Source: Candidatus Woesearchaeota archaeon (lineage in GTDB: Archaea; Nanobdellota; Nanobdellia; SCGC-AAA011-G17; VGLX01). Taken from it: a stretch of DNA of 8,378 nucleotides. Position numbers and translations under genes: made by a program. The number at the start of each line of letters is the position of its first letter. The first letter of the stretch is position 1. Below the pieces are notes generated by a model. It was not told the DNA's origin and did not search any database. It saw nothing but the letters and a program-made list of their open reading frames with translations. Below, in pieces: positions 1 through 5,547 of the stretch. The stretch lies in the NCBI GenBank assembly GCA_016866645.1, contig VGLX01000039.1, positions 1 to 8,378 of the forward strand, given 5' to 3'.

Positions 1-2
1 AA

Positions 3-407
3 CCAGGCGTAAGAAGATATAAAAAAAATCAAAAGCAAAGCCAAGGTGAATACCCCCCCGTAAAACAATGACCTCAGCGCCTTACCCCGGGTTAAGAACA
101 GGACAATCAAGATTAACAAAGTGATATAAAAAACTAAGAGCAGCTTCTGGATTATGTTCCTCACGTCAACCATATGGGCTTTTTCTTTCTCGTTAAAAAA
201 ATCAGACAAAGGCTTACCGTCTTTCATGTAATCAACAAGGCTTTTAAGAGCCGAATCTGCCGACTCTTTTTCTACATCGTCATAAACATCATACTTTTCG
301 AACTCTGACTTGTAAAAACCCTCGTCAAAAACGACCAATCTGAAGCTGAACAACAATAAGCAGACAGGTATCAGGAAAGCAGCAAGAGGAATCTTTCTAA
401 GATTCAT
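3..407 (-). CDS. DUF1461/TIGR01906 (Lit-like) integral membrane protein, C-terminus cut by window edge
   Basis: An ATG at 407 opens a frame that stays open for 135 codons to the left edge, so the C-terminus is missing. The protein has a hydrophobic N-terminal helix (about residues 6-22), a polar stretch containing FYKSEFEKYDVYDDV, the motif FNEKEKAHMVDVRNII (residues 71-86), and two further membrane helices (about 88-106 and 115-132). The spacing of these parts and the E-x-x-HM-x-DV signature fit the DUF1461/TIGR01906 family. That family includes Lit, the bacterial lipoprotein intramolecular transacylase, which moves an acyl chain on the lipoprotein N-terminal cysteine using two conserved histidines. 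H78 would be the first; the second would lie outside the window. The start is only 3 bases after the stop of the thioredoxin-CcdA gene, so the two are probably co-transcribed. Family membership is well supported. The Lit reaction itself is not shown, because archaeal lipids and lipoprotein anchors differ from bacterial ones. Confidence 0.8.
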   Translation of the reverse strand, partial: MNLRKIPLAAFLIPVCLLLFSFRLVVFDEGFYKSEFEKYDVYDDVEKESADSALKSLVDYMKDGKPLSDFFNEKEKAHMVDVRNIIQKLLLVFYITLLILIVLFLTRGKALRSLFYGGVFTLALLLIFFISSYAW

Positions 408-410
408 ATT

Positions 411-1616
411 CTAGAACCAGCCTAACAGCATACCCACGCCAAGCAAGACTAATAATAGTCCCATGACCAGCCTCATCCAGTTCTTCTTCGCATTGCGCCA
501 GCTCTCGATATGCTCGGCTTTCATGCCTTTAGTGACAAGCAGTAATATGATCACAAGCGGGAGTATAAACATCACATTATACACCAGCAAGTATCCTAAC
601 GCAACCGCCTTGGTGACAGTATTTGCCAGCATAGCCAGGATAGCCAAGTAGACCCCTCCCGTGCATGGCAGCTCAAACATCGAAACTAAGAACCCTAGGA
701 CTATCGCTGCAGGCATGTTAGCTTTTTTCGTCCATTCCTCGATAACACCTTTCTTAGACTTCGGAATTTCTAAAGAGAACCCTTTACCATACCAGAAATA
801 ATCCTTAATGTTAACCAAACCTGCGAAGAGCGCGAAAACAGCAGCGGCTTTCACGATAATCCTCGACATCCCACTTATCTGTATAGCAGTCAACAAGCCT
901 AAGCCGGCTAATAAATAAGTTGCGTAAACTGCTACGATATAAGCTATCCCCGCTTTAATCATCCTCTTCCTTGTAGAAGATATCCCCAGCAAAAAAGTTA
1001 ACAAGAATAACAGCACTGCGAAAGCGCAAGGGTTTATCCCATCGACCAATCCCGCCCCTAGGATTAAAGGCCATGTTATCTTCTTGGTCGAAGCCACCGG
1101 GTCGGTCTCGCCTTTCTTGACGTCTACAGCATGGCATCCCATCTCATCAGGCAAAGGACAGACCCTGACTCCAGAATCCAACAATTTTTTAACTTCGGGC
1201 TCAAGGCCTTCTTTTATCTGCTTAGGGCCCATGAAGAACTTGTCACCTACAGCTATCATCGGTATGCCCCTTGCCTCTAATGGTATGTTCTGCACACCGC
1301 AGTACTTGCTGTACATGTTGTAGTTCTCAAGGTTATGGGAGACTTCCAACTTGTTGATATGTATCTTGTCACCGTATTTCTTCTCTAAATCGTCTATGAA
1401 AGGTTTAATCTCAGCGCATTTAGGGCAACCGGTGCCATAGAAGTATATCACGCAGATAGAATCAGGGTTATGGTTAGTGTAATCCTCAACATTAGACGCA
1501 CCTATAGAATCTTCATAGCTTACTGCGCAAGTCTCTTCAGCTTCGCAACTATCTTGAGCGCTTACGAACGCTACTAAAATCAAAAGCGTTAATATCAGCA
1601 TCCAAGCTTTTTTCAT
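411..1616 (-). CDS. Secreted thioredoxin domain fused to CcdA/DsbD-type membrane domain
   Basis: This 401-residue protein probably carries reducing power or disulfide exchange across the cytoplasmic membrane. Residues 1-20 are a signal peptide, with likely cleavage after VSA. A thioredoxin-fold domain (about 45-150) has the active site CPKC (C64, C67) in FYGTGCPKC and the cis-proline loop RGIPM (P119). Residues 180-400 form about six membrane helices with the two CcdA/DsbD hallmark cysteines, C197 in GINPCAF and C318 in FELPCTGG. Extra cysteines at C24, C30, C106, C153 and C161 lie outside the membrane. In DsbD-like systems electrons pass from cytoplasmic thioredoxin to the membrane cysteine pair and then to an outer thioredoxin domain; here the outer domain is fused in front. 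The ATG at 1616 lies about 27 bases from a TATA box, fitting a leaderless mRNA. The DUF1461 gene follows after 3 bases. The physiological substrate is unknown. Confidence 0.9.
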   Translation of the reverse strand: MKKAWMLILTLLILVAFVSAQDSCEAEETCAVSYEDSIGASNVEDYTNHNPDSICVIYFYGTGCPKCAEIKPFIDDLEKKYGDKIHINKLEVSHNLENYNMYSKYCGVQNIPLEARGIPMIAVGDKFFMGPKQIKEGLEPEVKKLLDSGVRVCPLPDEMGCHAVDVKKGETDPVASTKKITWPLILGAGLVDGINPCAFAVLLFLLTFLLGISSTRKRMIKAGIAYIVAVYATYLLAGLGLLTAIQISGMSRIIVKAAAVFALFAGLVNIKDYFWYGKGFSLEIPKSKKGVIEEWTKKANMPAAIVLGFLVSMFELPCTGGVYLAILAMLANTVTKAVALGYLLVYNVMFILPLVIILLLVTKGMKAEHIESWRNAKKNWMRLVMGLLLVLLGVGMLLGWF

Positions 1617-1638
1617 TGTCCTAACACAGCACGGGTTT

Positions 1639-1647
1639 GTTTAAAAA
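1639..1647 (-). promoter_or_regulatory. Archaeal TATA box for the thioredoxin-CcdA operon
   Basis: On the minus strand this reads TTTTTAAAC, centred about 27 bases before the ATG at 1616. That spacing places transcription start at or next to the start codon. No purine-rich ribosome binding site lies between, so the mRNA is probably leaderless. Confidence 0.6.
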
Positions 1648-1678
1648 TTTTTCTTTATATCCCCCTACCATGTTTAGC

Positions 1679-1691
1679 AAGGCTTTTAAAC
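1679..1691 (+). promoter_or_regulatory. BRE/TATA box for the 1715 gene
   Basis: The sequence AAGGCTTTTAAAC resembles the boxes at 2941 and 3370. Its centre is about 28 bases before the ATG at 1715, which argues for that ATG as a leaderless start. It would also lie inside the coding sequence if either upstream in-frame ATG (1637 or 1670) were used. Confidence 0.55.
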
Positions 1692-1714
1692 CCGAAAACA
1701 AGAATTCTTTTGAC

Positions 1715-2881
1715 ATGAAAAACGCTAAGTCGTTAATCATATCATTAAGTATCTTCGCTTCTTGTACTCTCTTTTGTAACGCATGCAACAATCAAAAGGC
1801 GGTTGAAACTCCGCCTACAAAACCGGCAAGAGTTTTAATAGAAGAACAACAGGACTATAATGTTAAGAAAGTTTACGACGCTAAAACATGGAAGACCTTC
1901 AGTGAAAAAGGCGCTTTTAGTGTTAGGAAATATAAGGAACTGCATGACAAAAGCATTGACGAGAAAGGTTATGGCCTCTTTTATGGTTCAGCGTCTAGGT
2001 ACAAGGATTATATTCAAATGTTTGGAATAACGCCTTACCAGTCAGTTCTTATGGAACAGATGTTATCAGACGAAAAGTTCGTATCTGATTACCTTGAAGA
2101 AAAAAGATTTGACATTCTGGAGAGAGCAGCGTTAAGAAAAGTTTTGTTGGAACAAACCCCGTTAGACTTTAAGTCTCCTAAAAATACCGACTGTCTAGAA
2201 TGGTGTCTGCTTAACATGAGAAAGGCATATAACGGGGTAGGCATGAGCCGGGACTGGGAAGGAATTCTAGAAACAGCAGTTAAGAACAGTAATACCACAC
2301 AACTTTCGAAAAAACACGGTTTTAAAGGACTGCTAGGGACTGAGCTATCTAAAGAGTTAGTAAAAAATGGATGGGTTGCATTGTATTACAATCCCGACAC
2401 TGAACTTCCGAAGGATAAGCCTGCTGTAATCCTGCCTAAAGAAGAAGTAAAGAAACTCGATCTTCGCTTTTTATGGTTCGAATATTTCGTGCAATGGACA
2501 GAACACATAGGATCTTACAAAGAAGCTAAGGAAAACAAGATTTACTACGGCATCCCGATTACGGACATGATAACAGACTATAACCCGACGACAGAACTAA
2601 AAGACATCAGGTTTAATATAAGCGCTATAGTCTCTGTCAAATCACCCACTGTTAAAAAAACTGACAAGGTGGAAAAAATTAAAAAAATACCTTTCGGGCT
2701 GTTACTTGCCAGAGGCGGGCAGCATTCTGCTATAATCTCTTATGGCAAAGTCTACGAATTACATCACGGATTAGGTCCGACTAACAAGAGTCTTATCGAA
2801 GTGAAAGACTTCGAAACAGAGTGGAACTGGCTCAGCGGAGTGATAATCGTGCCGCCTAATATGTGGCAAGCTGTTAAGTAA
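1715..2881 (+). CDS. Exported or lipid-anchored protein of unknown function, possible Cys/His hydrolase
   Basis: This is a 388-residue protein that I do not recognise with certainty. The start at 1715 is chosen because it begins a normal signal peptide (MKNAK, then a hydrophobic run ending FCNAC at residues 20-24) and sits about 28 bases after a TATA box. In-frame ATGs at 1637 and 1670 would add a polar extension; the 1670 one is also about 26 bases from an AT-rich box. C24 could be lipidated, but the site lacks a canonical lipobox. Later features are DCLEWC (C160, C164), a G-x-x-L-x-x-x-L-x-x-x-GW-x-x-x-Y-x-PD pattern (about 205-230), and GGQHSAIISYGKVYELHHG (H337, E348, H350, H351). A cysteine followed far downstream by an H-[SA]-x-I strand and an acidic or His residue is the order seen in NlpC/P60-like and other papain-fold enzymes, so a peptidase or amidase role is possible. 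That role is inference only. Signal and divergent placement suggest an envelope function. Confidence 0.75.
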   Translation: MKNAKSLIISLSIFASCTLFCNACNNQKAVETPPTKPARVLIEEQQDYNVKKVYDAKTWKTFSEKGAFSVRKYKELHDKSIDEKGYGLFYGSASRYKDYIQMFGITPYQSVLMEQMLSDEKFVSDYLEEKRFDILERAALRKVLLEQTPLDFKSPKNTDCLEWCLLNMRKAYNGVGMSRDWEGILETAVKNSNTTQLSKKHGFKGLLGTELSKELVKNGWVALYYNPDTELPKDKPAVILPKEEVKKLDLRFLWFEYFVQWTEHIGSYKEAKENKIYYGIPITDMITDYNPTTELKDIRFNISAIVSVKSPTVKKTDKVEKIKKIPFGLLLARGGQHSAIISYGKVYELHHGLGPTNKSLIEVKDFETEWNWLSGVIIVPPNMWQAVK

Positions 2882-2940
2882 AAAACTGTTCTTAAATTAG
2901 GGCGTATTACATAAGGGTTATAGAATCCGAGTATGAAGTA

Positions 2941-2954
2941 AAGGTTTTTAAATA
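2941..2954 (+). promoter_or_regulatory. BRE/TATA box for the small zinc-finger operon
   Basis: AAGGTTTTTAAATA is centred about 26 bases before the ATG at 2975. No Shine-Dalgarno-like sequence lies between, so a leaderless transcript is likely. Confidence 0.65.
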
Positions 2955-2974
2955 AAAATTATCCATTAACAAGT

Positions 2975-3136
2975 ATGAAATGCGTGAACCATCCGAAAGA
3001 AAAAGCAGTAGCAGTCTATAAAAAAGTAGGCATGTGCAAGAACTGTTTAGTAAGGTTCTTAGTAAAAGTTGATGAAGAGTTAGGTAAGAGGAAAAAACTA
3101 GACTTAAATAACATTATCAAGAGGTCAAGAAAATAA
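2975..3136 (+). CDS. Small degenerate B-box-like zinc-finger protein, 53 residues
   Basis: The ATG at 2975 follows a well-spaced TATA box, and the frame closes with TAA at 3134-3136. The protein starts MKCVNHPKEKAVAVYKKVG and continues MCKNC, then a basic, Leu/Val-rich C-terminus. C3, H6, C21 and C24 could bind one zinc ion. The layout matches small CxxHP...AVAxCxxCGxxxCxxC zinc fingers, in which two more cysteines are expected near residues 15 and 18. Here those positions are Tyr and Val, so one half of the usual cysteine set is missing. Its stop overlaps the next ATG by one base (TAATG), so it is coupled to the membrane protein that follows. The zinc site is inferred from the motif; the cellular role is unknown. 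Confidence 0.8.
   Translation: MKCVNHPKEKAVAVYKKVGMCKNCLVRFLVKVDEELGKRKKLDLNNIIKRSRK
3121..3125 (+). promoter_or_regulatory. Ribosome binding site for the 60-residue membrane protein
   Basis: GAGGT lies 10 bases before the ATG at 3136, inside the end of the upstream gene. It matches part of the AGGAGGTGAT complement of the 16S rRNA tail and supports this start. Confidence 0.5.
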
Positions 3137-3318
3137 TGCTATTCGAAGTGACGATAACTACAATACTGGGGCTTATAATCCTAAATAGGCTTACTTCTTT
3201 CACGACTAAGCAAACAATTATGCTAACATTAGGGTGGATTATGTGTTATTTCTTGACTAGACATTTCTATCGAGATTATATCAAGAGCACAAAAAAAACA
3301 AAAAGTCCAAAGAGATAA
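3136..3318 (+). CDS. Small two-helix membrane protein, 60 residues
   Basis: The protein has two hydrophobic segments (about residues 4-18 and 27-42) joined by a short polar turn (TSFTTKQT). It ends in a strongly basic tail (STKKTKSPKR) that by the positive-inside rule should lie in the cytoplasm. No family is recognised. It is translated from a one-base stop/start overlap with the zinc-finger gene, with GAGGT 10 bases upstream, so the pair forms a unit and the two products may interact. C37 lies in the second helix. That it is a real gene is supported by the overlap, the ribosome binding site and the sensible membrane topology. Confidence 0.7.
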   Translation: MLFEVTITTILGLIILNRLTSFTTKQTIMLTLGWIMCYFLTRHFYRDYIKSTKKTKSPKR

Positions 3319-3369
3319 GTACTAAGTCGTTTACTGTAGATTATTAGGTAAGTGTTTAGCTGCTGAGGA

Positions 3370-3383
3370 AAGGTTTAAAAACC
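3370..3383 (+). promoter_or_regulatory. BRE/TATA box for the tagged-paralog operon
   Basis: AAGGTTTAAAAACC matches the other promoters in the window. Transcription would start near 3403, leaving a leader of about 48 bases before the ATG at 3451. The other promoters here appear leaderless, so this operon is the exception. Confidence 0.6.
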
Positions 3384-3422
3384 CTGGCATGAGACGTCTT
3401 TATCGAAGGTGTGTTCTTAAAT

Positions 3423-3434
3423 GTCTTATAAGAC
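3423..3434 (+). promoter_or_regulatory. 12-base perfect palindrome in the leader of the tagged-paralog operon
   Basis: GTCTTATAAGAC is its own reverse complement. It lies between the predicted transcription start (about 3403) and the ribosome binding site at 3436. It could bind a dimeric repressor, or form a 4-base-pair hairpin with a TATA loop in the mRNA. About two such palindromes are expected by chance in a window of this size, so only its position makes it notable. Confidence 0.25.
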
Positions 3435-3435
3435 T

Positions 3436-3441
3436 AAGGAG
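3436..3441 (+). promoter_or_regulatory. Ribosome binding site for the first tagged paralog
   Basis: AAGGAG lies 9 bases before the ATG at 3451. It fixes the start of the first gene of the operon and agrees with the start motif shared by all the paralogs. Confidence 0.65.
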
Positions 3442-3450
3442 TAAACTTTT

Positions 3451-4155
3451 ATGAAACTTCCCGATACTTTCGTACCGGAGAAAAACTTAGAGACCGATAT
3501 AGACAGGCTGCTGTCTAACAAGAAGAAGTTCTATCAGCCTTACTCAACAAGCCTGGACAACCTGATAGTATCAGACCAACTAAGCGTAGAAACGATATAC
3601 TTTGACGAAAGCCTTCGGAAGATACAAGAGGCAGGGTTCGAAAGGCATCTCTTGCCATGGGAGAGCTTTACTATAATCCTTGGATACATAGATGGCAAGA
3701 TCAAAAATGAGTTTCATGCTGCTGCCAAGGATATGGCAAGCTCATTCGGCTGCACTGAATGGCTCAGCATGGCTGTCAAGAGGGACAGGGATGTATTGGT
3801 GTGTTACGCGAACCCTAAGAACCTAGTATGGGACGACAGTTCAAAGATTTACAAGCCTGACGGCATCCTTAGTTTCGACCCTGCGCTAAGCACAGAAATA
3901 AGCATTAAAGGAGTGCCTTCTGAAGAATGGGTTGACCTCAAAAGACTCAGCGAAGATTTCGTGAAGTATTTTTACACAAGGAAATTTGAAGAGCTTCCTG
4001 ATGAGATTAATTCTAATGATGATTACGCACAGATCTTCTTGCCTGCTGAAGGGGGGATATGGCCTGTAGGCCGGGGCGCTAACTGGCTGAAATACTCCTT
4101 GTCTACGTCAACCTGCCTGAAAAGGATATCACGAGGTGTGAAGCTCAAAAAATGA
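3451..4155 (+). CDS. Tagged paralog 1, uncharacterised DPANN-type protein
   Basis: This 234-residue protein has no signal peptide or membrane helix and is probably cytoplasmic. Residues 1-21 are the shared tag (MKLPDTFVPEKNLE, then a short helix ending RLL). The central domain has FDESL (51-55), GFERHLLPWESF (62-73), GYIDGKI (78-84), AAKDM (91-95), EWLSMAVKR (103-111), VCYANPKNLVW (117-127) and SEEWVDLKRLSEDFVKYF (157-174). The C-terminal part has LPAEGGIWP (197-205) and ends SRGVKLKK. I recall proteins of this general style as hypothetical proteins in DPANN archaeal genomes, without a known function; that memory is unverified. The conserved R65, H66, W70 and NPKN residues are candidates for a binding surface, not a proven active site. 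AAGGAG 9 bases upstream supports the start. The stop overlaps the next ATG. Confidence 0.85.
   Translation: MKLPDTFVPEKNLETDIDRLLSNKKKFYQPYSTSLDNLIVSDQLSVETIYFDESLRKIQEAGFERHLLPWESFTIILGYIDGKIKNEFHAAAKDMASSFGCTEWLSMAVKRDRDVLVCYANPKNLVWDDSSKIYKPDGILSFDPALSTEISIKGVPSEEWVDLKRLSEDFVKYFYTRKFEELPDEINSNDDYAQIFLPAEGGIWPVGRGANWLKYSLSTSTCLKRISRGVKLKK
4133..4140 (+). promoter_or_regulatory. Ribosome binding site for paralog 2, inside the end of paralog 1
   Basis: GAGGTGTG encodes part of the C-terminal RGV of paralog 1. It matches GAGGTG of the 16S-tail complement, ending about 13 bases before the ATG at 4152. This spacing is slightly long, but the same arrangement recurs at the next two junctions. Confidence 0.4.
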
Positions 4156-4864
4156 AAGTCCCACTGATATTCATGCCTGAAAAGAACTTGGAAAAAAACG
4201 TAGACATGCTTCTCAAGGAAGAACAACATGAAAACTCATTAGAGCTTATCAATGGCATTGAGATAGAAAGCAAGCCTTACGAATACGCAATGTTCTACGA
4301 AGAGAGCTTAAACAGGGTGATAGGGTCAAAATTCGACAGGCACTTGTACCCTTGGAGGCTTTAAGCTTGGCGACGAATTACCTGGGTGGAAAACTCCGAG
4401 GAAGCATTAATGACCTTGCGCATACGCTGTTGAAAACAGGGGTTCATCGCGGCGTTTGGCTGAGCTTTGCACTGAGCATAGAGGAAAAGAAGCTAAACTG
4501 CTATACTAACCCTAAGAACTTGATATGGCATGTCGAACACTCAAGATACCTTCCGAAAGAACCATACAACGTATCCTGCGACGAACTTGCGCAGTTTGAC
4601 ATCACAGCATTAAACTCCAAGACGATAGTCGATCTTGACTGTTTCGAAGAAGAGTTCATCAAGCTCATCTGCGGGAATTCAAAAAGCCTTATGAGAACAT
4701 TAACCAACAGGAAGCATAAAACTACTATAAGCCTGCCAGATAGTTACGGTGTCTGGCCGGGTGTTTTATATGCCTGGAACAACTCAGAAGGAGGATACGC
4801 AGACTTGAGATTATCATTCCATAACACGAACGCGTGCTCACAAGGGGTGAAAGTTAAGAAATGA
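4152..4864 (+). pseudogene. Tagged paralog 2, broken by a one-base deletion
   Basis: The first frame encodes the tag MKVPLIFMPEKNLEKNV and runs to FDRHLYPWRL, then stops at 4362-4364. The rest of the protein continues in another frame: EALS and NYLGGKL, then WLSFALS, NCYTNPKNLIW, LPDSYGVWP and the end QGVKVKK. In paralogs 1 and 3 the PWE motif is encoded with TGG followed by GA (ATGGGA), while here the G run is one shorter (TTGGAG at 4352-4357). Adding one G at about 4353-4355 restores an open frame of 237 residues, close to the 234 and 228 of its neighbours. The gene is therefore a recent pseudogene, or intact with a sequencing or assembly error. No obvious slippery heptamer is present for programmed frameshifting. 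The downstream part still looks protein-coding, which favours a recent loss or an artefact. ATGA overlaps remain at both ends. Confidence 0.85.
4842..4850 (+). promoter_or_regulatory. Ribosome binding site for paralog 3, inside the end of paralog 2
   Basis: AAGGGGTGA encodes part of the C-terminal QGVK and lies 10 bases before the ATG at 4861. It pairs partly with the 16S rRNA tail and supports that start. Confidence 0.45.
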
Positions 4865-5547
4865 AACTGCCTAAAACGTTCATACCGGAAAACAACTTGG
4901 AGAACAACATAAACAGATTAATGTTTGAAAAAATCATGGTTTATGAAAAACATGACATATACCTTAACAGGTTAAAGATAGAAGAGGGCATAAGGATTGG
5001 GCATTCTAACAAGAAGCTTTACACAACGTTTGATCAAAGTTTGAGCATCTTGAAAAAAGCAGGCTACGAAAGGCACTTGTACCCATGGGAACATTTTGAA
5101 ATCGTAATCCAACATTTAGAAGGAAAACTTGATGGTCAGTTATACAACCTAGCTAGAGACTTGAGATCAAGCAACGGCTGTTGGCTTAACATGGCAATAA
5201 AAAGGAGCGGTGACATGTTATTATGTTACGACAACCCAAAAAACATGGAATGGAGAAAGTACAAGAAAAAATATGTTAATTGTTCTACCCAAAAGAACAC
5301 AAACGTGTTAAGCCTAAACGGGGTATCCTCCCAAGAATGGGTTAAGCTTAAGAGTTTTGATAATGAGTTTGTAAGTTTCTTCTGCAACCGTAACTTTGAA
5401 GAATTACCACAAAAAATGCAAGAAGAATCCGCGATTTACCTCCCGCCTGAAGGCGTGTTATGGCCTATCAGCATGAGCGACGGTGGGCTCAGCATCTGCG
5501 GTTATGTGACCTACAGGATGTGCAGAGGTGTTAAGGAAAGAAAATGA
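4861..5547 (+). CDS. Tagged paralog 3, uncharacterised DPANN-type protein
   Basis: This 228-residue protein is homologous to paralog 1 along its length. It starts with the tag MKLPKTFIPENNLENNINRL and carries FDQSL (57-61), GYERHLYPWEHFEIV (68-82), LEGKL (86-90), LARDLRSS (97-104), WLNMAIKR (108-115), LCYDNPKNMEW (121-131), GVSSQEWVKLKSF (154-166), FEELP (179-183) and LPPEGVLWP (194-202), ending CRGVKERK. No signal peptide or membrane helix is present. Compared with paralog 1 it has a few extra residues before FDQSL and a shorter section between NPKN and the SxEW motif. It overlaps both neighbours by the four bases ATGA. Function is unknown. Presence of RHL-x-PW and NPKN in all three copies marks these as the most constrained parts. 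Confidence 0.85.
   Translation: MKLPKTFIPENNLENNINRLMFEKIMVYEKHDIYLNRLKIEEGIRIGHSNKKLYTTFDQSLSILKKAGYERHLYPWEHFEIVIQHLEGKLDGQLYNLARDLRSSNGCWLNMAIKRSGDMLLCYDNPKNMEWRKYKKKYVNCSTQKNTNVLSLNGVSSQEWVKLKSFDNEFVSFFCNRNFEELPQKMQEESAIYLPPEGVLWPISMSDGGLSICGYVTYRMCRGVKERK
5524..5537 (+). promoter_or_regulatory. Ribosome binding region for the beta-propeller-like gene
   Basis: AGAGGTG (5524-5530) and AAGGA (5533-5537) both lie upstream of the ATG at 5544, with spacings of 13 and 6 bases. Either could recruit the ribosome. They encode the end of paralog 3. Confidence 0.45.

Larger units (their letters stand above)
3451..5547 (+). repeat. Tandem array of three paralogous genes
   Basis: Three consecutive reading units of 234, about 237 (after repairing one base) and 228 residues align from end to end. 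Shared landmarks, in order, are the start motif M-K-[LV]-P-x-x-F-x-P-E-x-N-L-E, RHL-[LY]-PW, L-x-G-K-[IL], C-Y-x-NPKN-x-x-W, a LP-x-[EY]-G-[IV]-x-WP type block and C-terminal GVK-x-[KR]-K. Every junction is an ATGA overlap. Protein similarity is clear, but the DNA has diverged, so the duplications are old rather than recent copies. Confidence 0.85.

Noticed and set aside
53..59. A run of seven C as a possible frameshift site in the DUF1461 gene.
   Set aside because: The frame reads through it cleanly (YGGVFTLALLL) into a membrane helix, so no shift is indicated.
463..1323. Plus-strand open frames of 62 and 79 codons opposite the thioredoxin-CcdA gene, and similar ones opposite the synthetase and repeat genes.
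   Set aside because: They lie wholly inside well-supported genes on the other strand, have low-complexity or incoherent translations, and have no promoter or ribosome binding site.
1637..1714. Upstream in-frame ATGs at 1637 and 1670 as starts for the exported protein.
   Set aside because: They would place a polar extension of 26 or 15 residues before a clear signal peptide and put a TATA box inside the gene. The ATG at 1670 is about 26 bases from an AT-rich box, so it cannot be fully excluded.
3421..3444. A seven-codon open frame (MSYKTKE) in the leader of the tagged operon.
   Set aside because: It is too short to judge, and its end overlaps the AAGGAG site. Nothing supports its translation.
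2882..3450. tRNA, small structured RNA or terminators in the two intergenic gaps (2882-2974 and 3319-3450).
   Set aside because: I see no cloverleaf arms, long stems or T-runs typical of archaeal terminators. Only promoter boxes and one short palindrome stand out.
3389..3454. A 21-codon basic open frame (MRRLYRRCVLKCL...) ending in an ATGA overlap with paralog 1, like the real junctions of the operon.
   Set aside because: Its ATG lies only about 12 bases from the middle of the TATA box, upstream of the predicted transcription start, so it is probably not in the mRNA. It has no ribosome binding site, and a 21-codon frame is common by chance.
4350..4364. Programmed -1 frameshifting in paralog 2.
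   Set aside because: No X-XXY-YYZ slippery heptamer is present at the shift point. Both neighbouring paralogs read through with one extra G and no shift, so base loss is simpler.
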